DNA of 64,000 nucleotides from Tillus elongatus (taxonomy: Eukaryota; Arthropoda; Insecta; Coleoptera; Cleridae), in NCBI GenBank assembly GCA_964006375.1, contig OZ023264.1, forward strand, positions 10,426,225 to 10,490,224, in the 5' to 3' direction. The notes under the pieces are model-generated. The model was given only the letters and a program-made list of their open reading frames with translations, was not told the DNA's origin and ran no database searches. Below, one piece after another: positions 43,466-54,691 of this stretch. How positions within the stretch are numbered: position 1 is the first letter of the stretch; each line of letters opens with the position of its first letter. A program made the position numbers and the translations under genes.

Positions 43466-43993
43466 TGACTTTAACACCAGCAGCCGCCATGGAGGTGATG
43501 CTGGATCTGCCCTCCCTACACTTAGTTATTATGAGGGAGGCCAGGCTAGGACTATACAGACTAGCCTGCAGTGAAGATCAACCCATGCTTCAGGGGCATC
43601 TGCAAAATTCAGGATATCGCGATGGAGCCCATGCTTGCAATGAGGTCAGACATCGCGAACCCGCAAATTTGCAGGGAAAACAACTTTACATTGGAAATCC
43701 CCGACCGCTAGGCATGGCGGGAGGCGACTCCGGGCATACCACGGGACGCGCTCCTCTGGTTCACGGATCGATCCGACGAGAAGCGTGGGACGGGGGCAGG
43801 TGTCTGTTCGGAAGAACCGAGGGTAAGTCATAGTATTTCCCTCGGAGCCCATGCAACGGTCTTTCAGACCGATATGTACGCCATCCTGCACTATGTGCGG
43901 GAGAACAAGAGGAGGGGCTACACCAACAAGTGGATCCTCATAGCCACAGACAGCCAGGCAGCCTTAAGTAGCCCATGGATAAATTCCAGGCTG
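43466..43993 (+). pseudogene. R1-clade LINE: RT tail and first half of RNase H
   Basis: TPAAAMEVMLDLPSLHLVIM is the region after the RT. A frame continuing to 43993 gives AHATVFQTDMYAILHYVREN and WILIATDSQAALSSPWINSR, the RNase H start. It is broken exactly at the solo LTR and resumes at 46020. Confidence 0.7.
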
Positions 43994-46019
43994 TGTAACC
44001 TCCTTCAAAGAAAAACAAAAACCGTGGTATATTGTGATTGACCTCAGGTGGATATAGATCTGCTCAATAGTGAGATCACGATTGCCTATAACACCCTACC
44101 CTAAAATATCTATCTATCATTATCATATTTATTAAGATTACCAATACTTTTAGTAGGTTGACAGATCTGGATGTAGTTTGATACTCACGTTTTTTTTTCC
44201 TTTGTTTGTTTCGCACTGCCTGGAGTCCTATATTTGTGGGCGCCCCAGACTATTGCTAGGTTATATAGAAATTTAGATATCTAGATAATCGTTAGCTAGA
44301 ATTTATTGTTTGCGCTGACGCCAAAAGAAAGGGGATATTAGGGAGGAATTTCTCTTCAATCAAACAGATACTTTAATATAACAAAATATTAAACTTATTC
44401 ATATAATTTAAATTTCGAATAGCAAACAAAATGAAATAAAAATGGTTGGTAAATATCAAATAAACATCAATTGCACACAAATAGAAATCAAATAAGTAGC
44501 AAGAACTTCAAGAAAAAGAAATTATCAATTCACATACATATGACAAAACAATAAGATAACGATGGTTGCATGCTACTAACATATAAATGTTAGCGACTTG
44601 AGGTTTGTATATAAAATGAAATGCAGTATTTTACAGCTCAAAAACAAACACAAATTACTAGGTAAATCACTTGACGTTTGTCAATGAATTTGATTAATTT
44701 CTCAATTAGTTAACTGGCCAGTTCTTTCATTGAGGCTCCATTTAAACAAAATATATTCCTATGTGAAATTTCTACATCAATTATTGAAAATTAGAGAGAT
44801 TAAAAAGAAAATACAGGTTAGATATTTTACAAACAAAATTAGCTAATTACAATTTTAAGAACTATGTGTTTAAATTTACAAAATTGACAAAATTCTGAAG
44901 ATTTAACAGGAGATTTACAGCTTTTCTGGCTGAACCTCCCTGACACTGTTTTACGTTATTTTGAAAGTTCAAGTTACAAGACTTCAGATATTAGATTGCT
45001 GCATGAAAAATTCTACTGGTTCAGAGAAAAATGTTATATTGACTCTCCAAGTCTTCCTGCATTGAGTTACCTGATGACCCTATGAAGATGCTTTCCAAGT
45101 GGGATCAACTAGGAGTGCCTGACACAGGTTCACAGGCTCCAATAAGAGAGGAGAAGCTGGAGAAAATGAGTGGCACTTCCCATTAGCAATTATTGGGCCA
45201 GTGGACATTATTGCTTCAATACTAGGATACTTACTGACACCTATGTCGATGTTCTGAATTTGCTTGACGGAAACGTTGCGAATTGCAATTAAAACCTGAA
45301 TTGGCCCAAGTGAAATTCACTGCCAATCGACTCAAAGTTCTGTAATAATCAGGAACTCTTTCTGATTAAGGTAAGACATGCATCAGGACGGAACAAAGAA
45401 CCACAACTTACTCGCGTTTTTATGCTAAACACGACGTTTATTTAAACTCGAAAACTATTTAAATTACTTTAAACAATCACTGACAATTATTATAAGATAG
45501 TATAGATAACAGAAATGATTTTATCACCCCTTTTTAAGATAATTTTTAGCCACCGCTACTAAAGGGTGTTTGCTCGATGAGCGCCAGGCTGCGACTCTCC
45601 TCTCGAACCCGCGTGCTGTGGGTTCAGCTCTCACCCCTCTTTCCTGCCGTCTCACCTCCCGTGTCTACAGTTGAAGGTTTTGCCGGGAATTTGTTCAACG
45701 GTTCAAACGGGCGTTCTTAGGTGACATCATCGATGCGGAAAGTTACAGACCCAGCCGCAACGATATTTATTTCTTGAAAATATTATTCCAGCAATATGCG
45801 ACGCAATTTTCCTTGGCAAACATATATTGAATTTTAACGTACAAATTAGAAATGCAGTAAAGAGGTTTACGGTACTTGAAGATTTAGCGACTTTTCATCA
45901 AAATTATTTTGAAATCAAAACATGAATTGCCTTACAGATATTGGATTGTCGGCTATTAATTAAGTCTCTTATGGATTTATTTTGAATATTTAAAGTAGTA
46001 ACGCAACGCAATCATTACA
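43994..46019 (+). mobile_element. Solo LTR with 4-bp TSD inserted in R1
   Basis: TGTAACCTCC...CATTACA bounds 2026 bp. GCTG at 43990-43993 and 46020-46023 is the duplication. Joining the flanks restores the R1 RNase H reading. No internal genes are present. It aligns with 11185-14542 apart from the TA-HINE in that copy. LTRs of this length and a 4-bp TSD suggest gypsy or BEL. Confidence 0.9.
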
Positions 46020-46640
46020 GCTGGTAAGGAAATGCCGAGACGAGATGAGCGACCTGGCTGGGCAGATTGAGGTCACCCTCATCTTGATGCCGGGTCACTC
46101 GGGGGCCATAGGCAACGAAGAAGCTGACAGTCTCGCGAATAGAGGGTCAGCAGAATCATTTATGGGACCAGAACCAGTTCTGGGCGTGACAAAGAGCACT
46201 GCCAGTGGAGCCATTAAGTGCTGGGTAAGAAACGAACACAAGGTGTACTGGGCAGACTGTCCAGGGCTCAGACATGGGAAGTCAGTAATTGACGAACTCA
46301 GTTCGAAGAGCTGCTAAATCTTAGCAGAGGACAGCTCAGAAACATAACGGGTCTCTTGACGGGACACATGGCCGTCAAAAAACACCTGCATAAAATGGGG
46401 CGGTTTGAGGGGGACCTCGCATGCATACTCTGCGACGAGGGGGAGGAATCAGCCCAGCACATCTTGTGCGAGTGTAAAATTCTGAACCGCAAAAGACAAC
46501 TGATCTACAGACAGCCTAGAGCGGAGACAGAGCAATATAATACTTCACCCTACCAATTGCTGTGCAGACTAGTTCAAGGTACAGTGATTTTGGAATGGGT
46601 GGAGTAATAAGACTATGGGCATACAAGACTGTGCGACAGT
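46020..46640 (+). pseudogene. R1-clade LINE: second half of RNase H and C-terminal tail
   Basis: CRDEMSDLAGQIEVTLILMPG, GNEEADSLANRG, then in the next frame FEGDLACILCDEGEESAQHI followed by LCEC (zinc-knuckle-like tail). Highly similar to 34338-35450. A frameshift lies near 46310. Confidence 0.75.
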
Positions 46641-46892
46641 CTTGTGCAAGCCTTTGACTTATATTGATAATTTGTCCTTTCACACTGCCATATATCCTAT
46701 TCATTGAAAACAAGATAAAGTTTGTCCTGTGCATAAGGGTGGGGATACTTCGCACTAAAAACTATCGATCTGTCTCCTATGTTGTCAAATCCCTTTGAGA
46801 GTTGTCCTCTATGATCGTATATATTATGAGTTTAAAAGTACGTTAAGCTGTAAGGCATGGCTTCCTTAAGGACAGATCAACTGTAATTAAGT
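46641..46892. other. Unassigned insert between two R1 3' ends
   Basis: Non-coding; no duplication or repeat signature recognised. Confidence 0.3.
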
Positions 46893-47110
46893 CGACAAGC
46901 CCAGCACATCTTGTGTGAGTGTAAAGCTCTGGACCGCAAAAGAGAACTGACCTATGGTCAGTCTAGACTGGAGACAGAGCGACATAAAACTTAACCCTAA
47001 CTAATGGATGGAGTAGAAAAAACTAAGGGCATGCACAATAAGCGAAAGGCTGCAGTGTTATCGGGGCGGCAAAGACGCGGATGAGCCTTGAGGGAAAAAA
47101 ATGGTAGACA
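46893..47110 (+). mobile_element. R1 3' end fragment
   Basis: Begins in the tail (AGCCCAGCACATCTTGTG) and reaches the 3' UTR segment GGGCATGCACAATAAG, also seen inverted near 34390. The element ends near GAGCCTTGAGGG. Confidence 0.65.
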
Positions 47111-47744
47111 CAGTTGTGTTGCGACGAGAGGGCGATGTCGCATTTAGAGTGTAATGTTGATGGTATAAATATCTAAATTTTGTATAATTATTTAATTCAA
47201 AGAAATGCAGAACGTGTCGTTAAAATGTTACGAACCATTACATTTTATCTCCTTAGTTATAACAAATTATTTGCATGCCTAAATATCATCTAAATGACAA
47301 ATTGGATATAATTTAAATAATAGAAGGATTTGTGAATTGAACCAACCATGGGTCTGTATGATTTACTGTTCGCTGACTACTTGCTTTATACATTATGCAT
47401 TGATAATTTCCTGTTGTTAACATGAAATTATATGCTTTAATTATTATTTACGATTTACACAATGTCGTGGATCGAATGAAAATTATTCGATAGCAAAATA
47501 TCTTCGTAAAGTTGACATAGCAAAGAAGAGGCACTAGATTTAAAGGTGAGTTATCTATTGTAAGAAAGTATTAAGTTTTCTTAATTAAATTGCCGCGGTG
47601 TTTTTTTATAAAACGTAAAGAGTGCCTTCTGGATAAATGCATAATAGTTTTCAAATTTAAGTTTAAATTTTCCTAATGAGAATTATGTAAAAGTCAGCTT
47701 ACGTTTCGTTCATAGCAACATAGAAACTAAACACTAAGTGAAGA
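47111..47744. other. AT-rich stretch without recognisable features
   Basis: No ORF, terminal repeat or duplication that I can support. Confidence 0.4.
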
Positions 47745-47813
47745 GTTAAACCTGTGATGTACACCTATAAGCACACTTGGAAAACCCAAATCACCACAAC
47801 ACATTTTAAAAGC
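47745..47813 (-). mobile_element. PLE terminus, split by a TA-HINE
   Basis: Conserved PLE end to ACACATTTTAAAAG. The hammerhead part resumes after the TA-HINE at 48378-48421 (GATCCTTTCACTAATCAAG). Confidence 0.6.
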
Positions 47814-48143
47814 CTGGACGCAGCAAGTGCGTTATGGTAGTGAATTTTCATAGAAATGATCTGGCACCAAACACTTTAATATAACATTTTTTTCTTGTAA
47901 CATCGAAATCTAAATTTTGGTGTATAGTTTACTTTTTATATCGTAAACCTATCTACCAAATTTGGTTATTATAGATTTTTTATTTTTTGAGACAAAAATT
48001 TTGTTCGAATGAAAACTAAAAATTTTCCCGAAAAACCTCGTCCGATTTTCCTGACCAACGAACTTGTCGAAGCCATTTACAAAAGAAAGGTAGATTCCAA
48101 ATTTTATGAAAATCGGCACCTTATTTTATGAGTTATCGGTGTT

Positions 48144-48237
<94 letters not shown>

Positions 48238-48377
48238 ATATAAACATATAAAAATTGAAACTGGCCCCAGATATGGATTCTAGGGGTTCTAGTTCGCGCT
48301 CATTTGCAAAAAATTTTTCCAAATTTAAAAGTCGAGATCTCCCCATTAGTGAATTTTTTCTACGAAAATTCACTAAT
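47814..48377 (+). mobile_element. TA-HINE repeat, short complete copy
   Basis: TGGACGCAGCAAGTGCG at the 5' end, a body without the foldback module, (TA)n, the 3' segment and hairpin ending CACTAA. The interrupted PLE terminus provides a third filled/empty comparison for the family ends. Confidence 0.7.
48147..48234. repeat. (TA)n microsatellite
   Basis: Core of the TA-HINE at 47814-48377. Confidence 0.95.
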
Positions 48378-48427
48378 AAACCGAACGATCCTTTCACTAA
48401 TCAAGTAAGCGTCAGAGGATCAATAAT

Positions 48428-48548
48428 TGGTGAATTTTCTTTAAAAAAAATTCACTAATGAAAAGATCCCGACTTTTGAATTTTGAAAAAATGTCTTTTA
48501 ATGAGCGCTAATTAGGCCCCCCAGAACACATATCCGGGGTCAGTTTCA

Positions 48549-48642
<94 letters not shown>

Positions 48643-49457
48643 GTATCATACCGATAACTCAAAAAATAATGGGCCGATTTTGATTAAATTTGGTAAATAC
48701 CTTCCTTTCTTTCAAAAAATAATTTTATCTTCGAAATTTACAAAGTAAGGGCAACCAATTTGGTACGCGGGTTAACATCTTTATAGGTAAGTTACCTACC
48801 AAAATTTAGCTATGTAGGTCAAAAGACAAAAAAAGTTATAGGCATTTAAAGAGAAATAAATTGGGGTATCCCTCAAAACGTCAAACTTGCGATTTAAAAC
48901 GTCAAAATCGGCAACATTTAGGCAAATAACTTGAATCTAATACGGGCTATGGAAATCAAATGTCTCAAGAAGGATGTTTTACAAACCCTGAAGTCTTAGT
49001 TTCAACCGTCATTGTCCTTCATTTTACTAAAATGTTTCCAGAAAATTCATTTCAAATAGACCCTTTCTCTGATGCTTGGCAGTAGTCTTAGCTATGGAGT
49101 TTATTGTTTAATGGTATATAATATTTGGCGAATTTTCGTAAAAAATCAATAAAGCTCAATATATCCGTTATTATACAAGATATGAAAAAAATCTGTATAC
49201 ATTAATTATAGGGTGTCTTGAGCTACATCTTAAAAAAAGATTTCCACAATCACAGGCTGGCCTATAAGTTGTTGGTGAAACAAATGTTCTTTTTTTTAAT
49301 CAAACACGCCTTATGTTATTGCATTTTTGCATTTTCCATCGAAATATAATCCATGTTTGTAAGAAAACAAATTCTGGATGCAGCAAGTGCGTTATGGTAT
49401 CGAATTTTGATCAAATGCTTAATACTTGAATAGCCCAATTTGCTATTAACCTATAAG
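48428..49457 (-). mobile_element. TA-HINE repeat, left part (continues at 63335-63573)
   Basis: Reverse orientation: hairpin at 48428-48462, 3' segment, (TA)n/(TATG)n, long body, terminus of the foldback module at 49372, then interruption at CTATTAACCTATAAG. The rest of the foldback module and its far terminus are found at 63335-63573, beyond the PLE/Maverick insertion. Confidence 0.75.
48555..48647. repeat. (TA)n with (TATG)n end
   Basis: Core array of the interrupted TA-HINE. Confidence 0.95.
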
Positions 49458-49506
49458 AATAAGTACACTTGGAGAACACCCAAATCACCACAACACATAT
49501 TTCAGA

Positions 49507-49546
49507 GACCTTACGATCGTTTCGTTGACCAAGTCAACATCTTCAG
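49507..49546 (-). ncRNA. Hammerhead ribozyme core in left PLE terminus
   Basis: On the - strand: CTGAAGA, one unpaired T, stem II GTTGAC/GTCAAC with TTG loop, GAAA, short stem III, GTC. Relative to 7900-7939, stem II differs by paired changes, which supports a real RNA helix. Confidence 0.65.
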
Positions 49547-49841
49547 AGGAAGAAAAATTCTAACATAAAAAACTAGATCCAGTATATTTATATCGCGTCA
49601 AAGAAAACGAACTAGTCCGAAGGAAAGTTGTCGTCCAAGAACGATCGTTTGTTTATTGCGCAGTGAAACAGGTCGGAGACCTGCTTTAATCTTTTGGTCG
49701 ACAAATTTATGACCCTTATCTAATATAGGTTTAAAAAGGACCGGCGTTCTTTAAAGAAACAGCACGTTTCCTTTCGATCTAGAACTTTACAATGTGGATA
49801 TTGGTTTATGCCGATAAAGACATCTGCTGAGATAAACAACA

Positions 49842-50715
49842 AGTAGGTAATGCGGCACTTTGAGCAGACAGTGACGTCACAGGAAGTGACGTCACGGCGC
49901 CGGCGCCACGCCCTGGCGCCAGCCCCGGCGCCGGCGCCTAGCCACGCCCTGGCGCCGGCGCCTGCACTGGCGCCTGCCCCGGCGCCTGCCCCGGCCCCGG
50001 CGCCTAGCCACGCCCCGGCCCCCGGCGCCAAGCCCCGGCGCCGGCGCCCAGCCACGCCCTGGGCCAGACAGTCACATCCGTGTTATTCTGCATTCTAAGG
50101 TCATTGGCCTGTCTAGGAAACTGTGACGTCACACGACTTGGGCCAGACAGTCACATGCAAACATTTCAAAAGTGTCTAACCTATTACTTCAAATTATTAT
50201 ATTTTGAAAAAAACCATTTGGTGCAGGTGAGTTTCGAACCCGGGGCATTCAGATGGGGAGGCAACGATGCTACCCGTTGAGCTAAGCAGACGCTTATTAA
50301 TTTATTGTTTTAGGTTGGTATATATATATACGACTACAAACAAACCATACATGTAACATAATTAAAGTTTATTATTAGACAAATGGATGATTTACAAAAT
50401 AATGTTTAATATTAGAGGCTGAACCAAAACGGAGGAAAATGGCGGAATGAAAGATGGAAGCCTGTGATACCTTAAGCTGACATTATAAAAAATGGCGGCT
50501 TTCGTTGATAAAGATGGTGCAAGGATGGTTGAAGACTTATTTAAAGATACGTCACTCCAACCTAGCCGACAAATGAGAGTGTAGACATAAGACATAATAA
50601 TTAATATGTTTAATATTAGACAGACTAGAACGTCACAATTGTTATATGGGTAGGTTCTAAAAATAACACACAGAGGTCGCTGGCAAAACAAAAGAAGGAA
50701 GTTCAGAAACAAAAT
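49842..50715 (+). repeat. Maverick left terminal inverted repeat
   Basis: Matches 59945-60712 in reverse complement, with about 130 bp extra near 50555-50650 and differences in the GGCGCC-rich tract. It contains three TGACGTCA palindromes (about 49872, 49887, 50124), a GGCGCC/GGCGCCGGCGCC tract (49890-50065) and a tRNA-like segment. Confidence 0.85.
50222..50294 (-). promoter_or_regulatory. tRNA-like (pol III A/B-box-like) segment in left TIR
   Basis: On the - strand, TTAGCTCAACGGGTAGCA resembles an A box and CCGGGTTCGAAACTC a B box. Stems do not form a normal tRNA. The right TIR has the same segment at 60268-60340 (+). Confidence 0.4.
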
Positions 50716-50734
50716 AGACAACAGGTTCAACCGT

Positions 50735-52145
50735 GAGATGTACGATGGAACCAATACATGCACGGTGTTAAGGAGGCCAAATCAAATTGGAATATACAAT
50801 AAAATGGCCACTTCCGGTCTAAACTTTAAATCCTTGTATCTTTTCAACGACAAGTGATAGAAAGGAACTGACTTCAAAAATGTATGTTTCGTAACAAGGT
50901 CTACAAGAAAATGAGATAAAAAACTTTAAACCCTTATCGCGGAAGATCCGTGAGATGTACGCTGGAACCAACACATGCACGGTGTTAAGGAGGCCAAATC
51001 AAATTGGAATATACAATAAAATGACCACTTCCGGTCTAAACTTTAAATCCTTGTATCTTTTGAAGGACAAGTGATAGAAAGGAACTGACTTTAAAAATAT
51101 ATCGTTTCATAACAAGGTCTACAAGAAACCGAGATAAAAAACTTTAAACCCTTATCGCGGAAGATCCGTGAGATGTACGAGAGAACCAACACATGCACGG
51201 TGTTAAGGAGGCCAAATCAAATTGGAATATACAATAAAATGGCCACTTCCGGTCTAAACTTTAAATCCTTGTATCTTTTCAACGACAAGTGATAGAAATG
51301 AACTGACTTCAAAAATGTATGTTTCATAACAAGCTCTACAAGAAAATGAGATAAAAAACTTTAAACCCTTATCGCGGAAGATCCGTGAGATGTACGCTGG
51401 AACCAACACATGCACGGTGTTAAGGAGGCCAAATCAAATTGGAATATACAATAAAATGGCCACTTCCGGTCTAAACTTTAAATCGTTATATCTTTTCAAC
51501 GGAAAGTGATAGAAAGGAACCGACTTCAAAAATGTATGTTTCGTAACAAGGTCTACAAGAAAATGAGATAAAAAACTTTAAACCCTTATCGCGGAAGATC
51601 CGTGAGATGTACGAGAGAACCAACACATGCACGGTGTTAAGGAGGCCAAATCAAATTGGAATATACAATAAAATGGCCACTTCCGGTCTAAACTTTAAAT
51701 CCTTGTATCTTTTCAACGACAAGTGATAGAAAGGAACCGACTTTAAAAATGTATGTTTCGTAACAAGATCTACAAGAAACTGAGATAAAAAACTTTAAAC
51801 CCTTATCGCGGAACATCCGTGAGATGTACGATAGAACCAACATATGCACGGTGTTAAGGAGGCCAAATCAAAGTGGAATATACAATAAAATGGCCACTTC
51901 CGGTCAAAACTTTAAATCGTTATATCTTTTCAATGGAAAGTGATAGAAAGGAACTATCTTCAAAAATGTATGTTTCGTAACAAGCTCTACAAGAAACTGA
52001 GATAAAAAAACTTCAAACCCTTATCGCGGAAGATCCGTGAGATGTACGATAGAACCAATACATACACGCTGTTCAGCAAAGCAAACTCTATAAGCATATT
52101 CAATAAAAATGTTACTTCCGGTAGACACTTCCGGTATAGCTATTC
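50735..52145. repeat. Tandem array of 217-bp units in the Maverick
   Basis: Units start GAGATGTACG at 50735, 50952, 51170, 51387, 51604 and 51821, with a partial seventh at 52039, so the period is 217-218 bp. Each contains CACTTCCGGTC and CTTATCGCGGAAGATCCG. Non-coding. It occupies the space where other Mavericks have replication genes, and could be an origin, packaging signal or spacer. Confidence 0.95.
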
Positions 52146-52569
52146 TTAGAGCTACATACATGTGTGACACATCAAAATAATCGTCTTGTTGAACAGAAGA
52201 AATATAATATTTAAGTAAGTTAGAACAAGCTGTATTAACACCTAAAACCAACACACACTCTCTTGTACAGGCTGATTACCCTGCCATCCAATTGTTAGTA
52301 AGGTTATGTTTGTATTTGTTATTTGAATACAAACAGACATAATAAGAAGAGTGTACTTACATACAGCAAGAGACGTCATCCTTGTTTCACGACTTAACAC
52401 ATACTGAACAAGTGTCTCTCTCTCTTGTATTGAGGAAACAAACTGATGTAAGAGAGAGGGGGTCTTACAAAGGATAAACAACGTTTTTTACAGTTGTTAA
52501 CCTTACAGAAAGGGGTTAATAAAAATGCAACAAAATAAAAATAAAACAACTGATTTACATACAATAAAA
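52146..52569. other. Maverick spacer downstream of the capsid gene
   Basis: Only short frames without recognised similarity. I see nothing else. Confidence 0.4.
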
Positions 52570-52570
52570 A

Positions 52571-52576
52571 TTTATT
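52571..52576 (-). terminator. Poly(A) signal for the capsid block
   Basis: AATAAA on the - strand, about 60 bp beyond the capsid stop codon. Confidence 0.5.
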
Positions 52577-52636
52577 AGGATTAATTAAGTTGTACATATT
52601 GATACATAAATGACATACATAAATGACATACTATTA

Positions 52637-53842
52637 TTACATAATGGCTCTAACGATACCCGTTAGAGGTTTATATTCCATTACACTGTCATGAATAACC
52701 AAACAATAAACACGAGTATTTTTTGGGAAGTTGGCGTGACTCATGAACTCCACCTTAATGTCCACCGTTGAAGACTTGATTGACTCGTTCTGGTACTGAC
52801 AGTCAATCACAAATAGAGCTCTGTCTTTAAACTCGTCATAATTCAAGATAGGCTCCGACATGTTTTTATAACAGAAGTTTTTTTGAAAATCTGTATACAT
52901 GTTATAGGCTTCTGCATATTTCGATTTCTCAAAATCCATATTCATAGATTCATAAGGGTAGCATTCTGAATTTAGAAACACTCTGAGGTCCAACATACCA
53001 ATGTTATCGAAATAGTCTGACCTCTTCTTCACGTTATCCTTACGATCTGTTTGAAATGCTATAATCACATATCGAGGTCTTTCCAAGTTGGTTGCAGTTT
53101 TAACAGCCCACACATCTCTGTTGATATCTCTGAGTGCTGGTAACTCATATATGTCCCATTTGCGGTATGCGAGAAATATAGAGGTGTCTTTGGCTATTTT
53201 ATCCATCAGTTCCAATTTCATTTTATCATTGGGAAATACATGTTTTACCTTTAAAAACATATTGGTTACGGTAATTTTTGCTCGTGCCGTACCTGTGCTG
53301 TAATAGCCGTTGGAATCGTTTCGACTTCTTGTAAAGCGGAAAGTATGTTTGCCACAGAGAACTCCTTTGAAATGATGAAAGAAACTGAAGAGGAACCAGA
53401 CAGGTATGAGCATGTGAAACTTGTTATCATTTAAGGTGATGTGCTCCGACGACACATTCAGACCGGCGTTGCTAAGAGATTGGGCTTCATTCTTACTGAA
53501 CGATAGCAGACTTTTGATGATGGTTGTGGTGTATGGGTCTCGCACTCGTTCCACTTCCTTGTTATTTAACTCATAGGTCATTGATTCAAACAGAGCTGCT
53601 CCTCCATTATTTGACAGATAACAAGCACCAGTGGCATTTTGGATTGCTACAGGTTCCAGAGCACCTTCGATTATTAGAGCTGACTCGGCCAGACATACGA
53701 ACGCATCTTGTTGGTTGATGGCTATTTCAATTTCATCGCTGTTACCAAACGATTTAGTTGGTGAATAGTAAGAACGCAGCTCTTCTCGATCGATGCCATC
53801 ATCAAACACGGGTTCTTTGAATATTTCTAGTTTTGACGACAT
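52637..53842 (-). CDS. Major capsid protein, double-jelly-roll type
   Basis: Predicted virion shell protein of 401 residues, starting MSSKLEIFKEPVFDD. I chose this start over an upstream in-frame ATG (53935) because the extra 31 residues look like leader. Features typical of the Maverick capsid family annotated as F54H12.2-like: EIEIAINQQDAFVCL (first strand region), LFESMTYELNNKEVERVRDP, a central VKHVFPNDKMKLELM segment and a C-terminal strand-rich region ending VRAIM. The frame is intact. It lies last in the leftward block pX-protease-minor capsid-MCP, the usual morphogenesis order. Family assignment is by recall; a structure-based search would settle it. Confidence 0.85.
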   Translation of the reverse strand: MSSKLEIFKEPVFDDGIDREELRSYYSPTKSFGNSDEIEIAINQQDAFVCLAESALIIEGALEPVAIQNATGACYLSNNGGAALFESMTYELNNKEVERVRDPYTTTIIKSLLSFSKNEAQSLSNAGLNVSSEHITLNDNKFHMLIPVWFLFSFFHHFKGVLCGKHTFRFTRSRNDSNGYYSTGTARAKITVTNMFLKVKHVFPNDKMKLELMDKIAKDTSIFLAYRKWDIYELPALRDINRDVWAVKTATNLERPRYVIIAFQTDRKDNVKKRSDYFDNIGMLDLRVFLNSECYPYESMNMDFEKSKYAEAYNMYTDFQKNFCYKNMSEPILNYDEFKDRALFVIDCQYQNESIKSSTVDIKVEFMSHANFPKNTRVYCLVIHDSVMEYKPLTGIVRAIM

Positions 53843-53964
53843 GATAACCCAGGCTTTGCAGGAACTCAATATTATCGGGACGAAGCGTACCCTTTGACGT
53901 GTCTGACTCAACTGAATTTGATGTGGTAGATGCACTTGATTTTATATCCTTGAAGACCAACATA

Positions 53965-54675
53965 CTAAGCAACTTTTATAAGTTTTAAGCGAACAGACAC
54001 CTCTTCACCTTGAAAGTTGACAGGAACTGAATCTTGGTCGACGATGTCGATGCTTATATTGGAAATCTCTTGCTTGTTCACCGGCAAGTAAATTAAATTG
54101 TTAGGTTCTATGTCGATTGCGTAGCCAGGATCAACCATCGGAGCAAACTCATACAGCGTATGTGAGGGTTGTCCGTTATAATAGGAACCAGACACAATAT
54201 TGGTTTCGATGCGAATCTGTCTAACATCCACTATATCAACAGGTAAATCAGATTCATAAAAGGTGTCCGGCTGAAGAACTTGTTTTGAAAAGCCCAACAT
54301 TCGCCCAATCGAACCATCAAATTCAAAACTGACATTTGTATAACACTTTAGTCTACATTTGATGGTGTTCGGATTAGGTCTCAGAAGCAGAGCCTGTTGC
54401 TTTTGTTCGTGTGTTGCTGTAGCACCAACAAGTTCATTTTGAAGTAACTCTTCCAAGTGTGTTATTTCATAAGCACCGGTGGGTATCGTGATGGTTCGCC
54501 AACCGGTTCCTTCTTTTACATGAAATTTGTTTTTACCTTCATAGATGTTGGGTATGTTGTTGTAGGTGTGAAAGCCTATCAAGGCAACAGCATAATTACC
54601 ATCCAAAACAATTGGTGGATGGTAGTCTGACGACAGATGGGAGCTGCGGTCTTTCAACACAAAGGTGTGCGCCAT
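53965..54675 (-). CDS. Minor capsid (penton-like) protein
   Basis: 236 residues, starting MAHTFVLKDRSSHLSSDYHP. LDGNYAVALIGFHTYNNIPN is characteristic of the second structural protein encoded next to Maverick capsids, and strand-rich sequence follows. A single jelly-roll fold filling the vertices is the accepted role for this family. The frame is intact, 16 bp after the protease stop and 122 bp before the MCP start, consistent with one co-ordinately expressed block. Confidence 0.75.
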   Translation of the reverse strand: MAHTFVLKDRSSHLSSDYHPPIVLDGNYAVALIGFHTYNNIPNIYEGKNKFHVKEGTGWRTITIPTGAYEITHLEELLQNELVGATATHEQKQQALLLRPNPNTIKCRLKCYTNVSFEFDGSIGRMLGFSKQVLQPDTFYESDLPVDIVDVRQIRIETNIVSGSYYNGQPSHTLYEFAPMVDPGYAIDIEPNNLIYLPVNKQEISNISIDIVDQDSVPVNFQGEEVSVRLKLIKVA

Positions 54676-54691
54676 GACTGATACACACAGG

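Noticed and set aside
49720..50098. Ala/Pro/Gly- or Arg-rich frames in the Maverick TIR (and 60395-60721)
   Set aside because: They are translations of the GGCGCC-rich tract, differ between the two TIRs, and have no plausible protein character.
50222..50294. A functional tRNA gene in the Maverick TIRs
   Set aside because: The A- and B-box-like motifs are present, but the acceptor and T stems do not pair, so I list it only as tRNA-like.
50392..50763. 123-residue hydrophobic frame on the - strand in the left TIR
   Set aside because: It runs across the TIR edge into the tandem array, and the right TIR copy does not conserve it. It looks like chance.
52021..52597. Three short - strand frames downstream of the capsid gene
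   Set aside because: No similarity, poor start context, and the first overlaps the 217-bp array.
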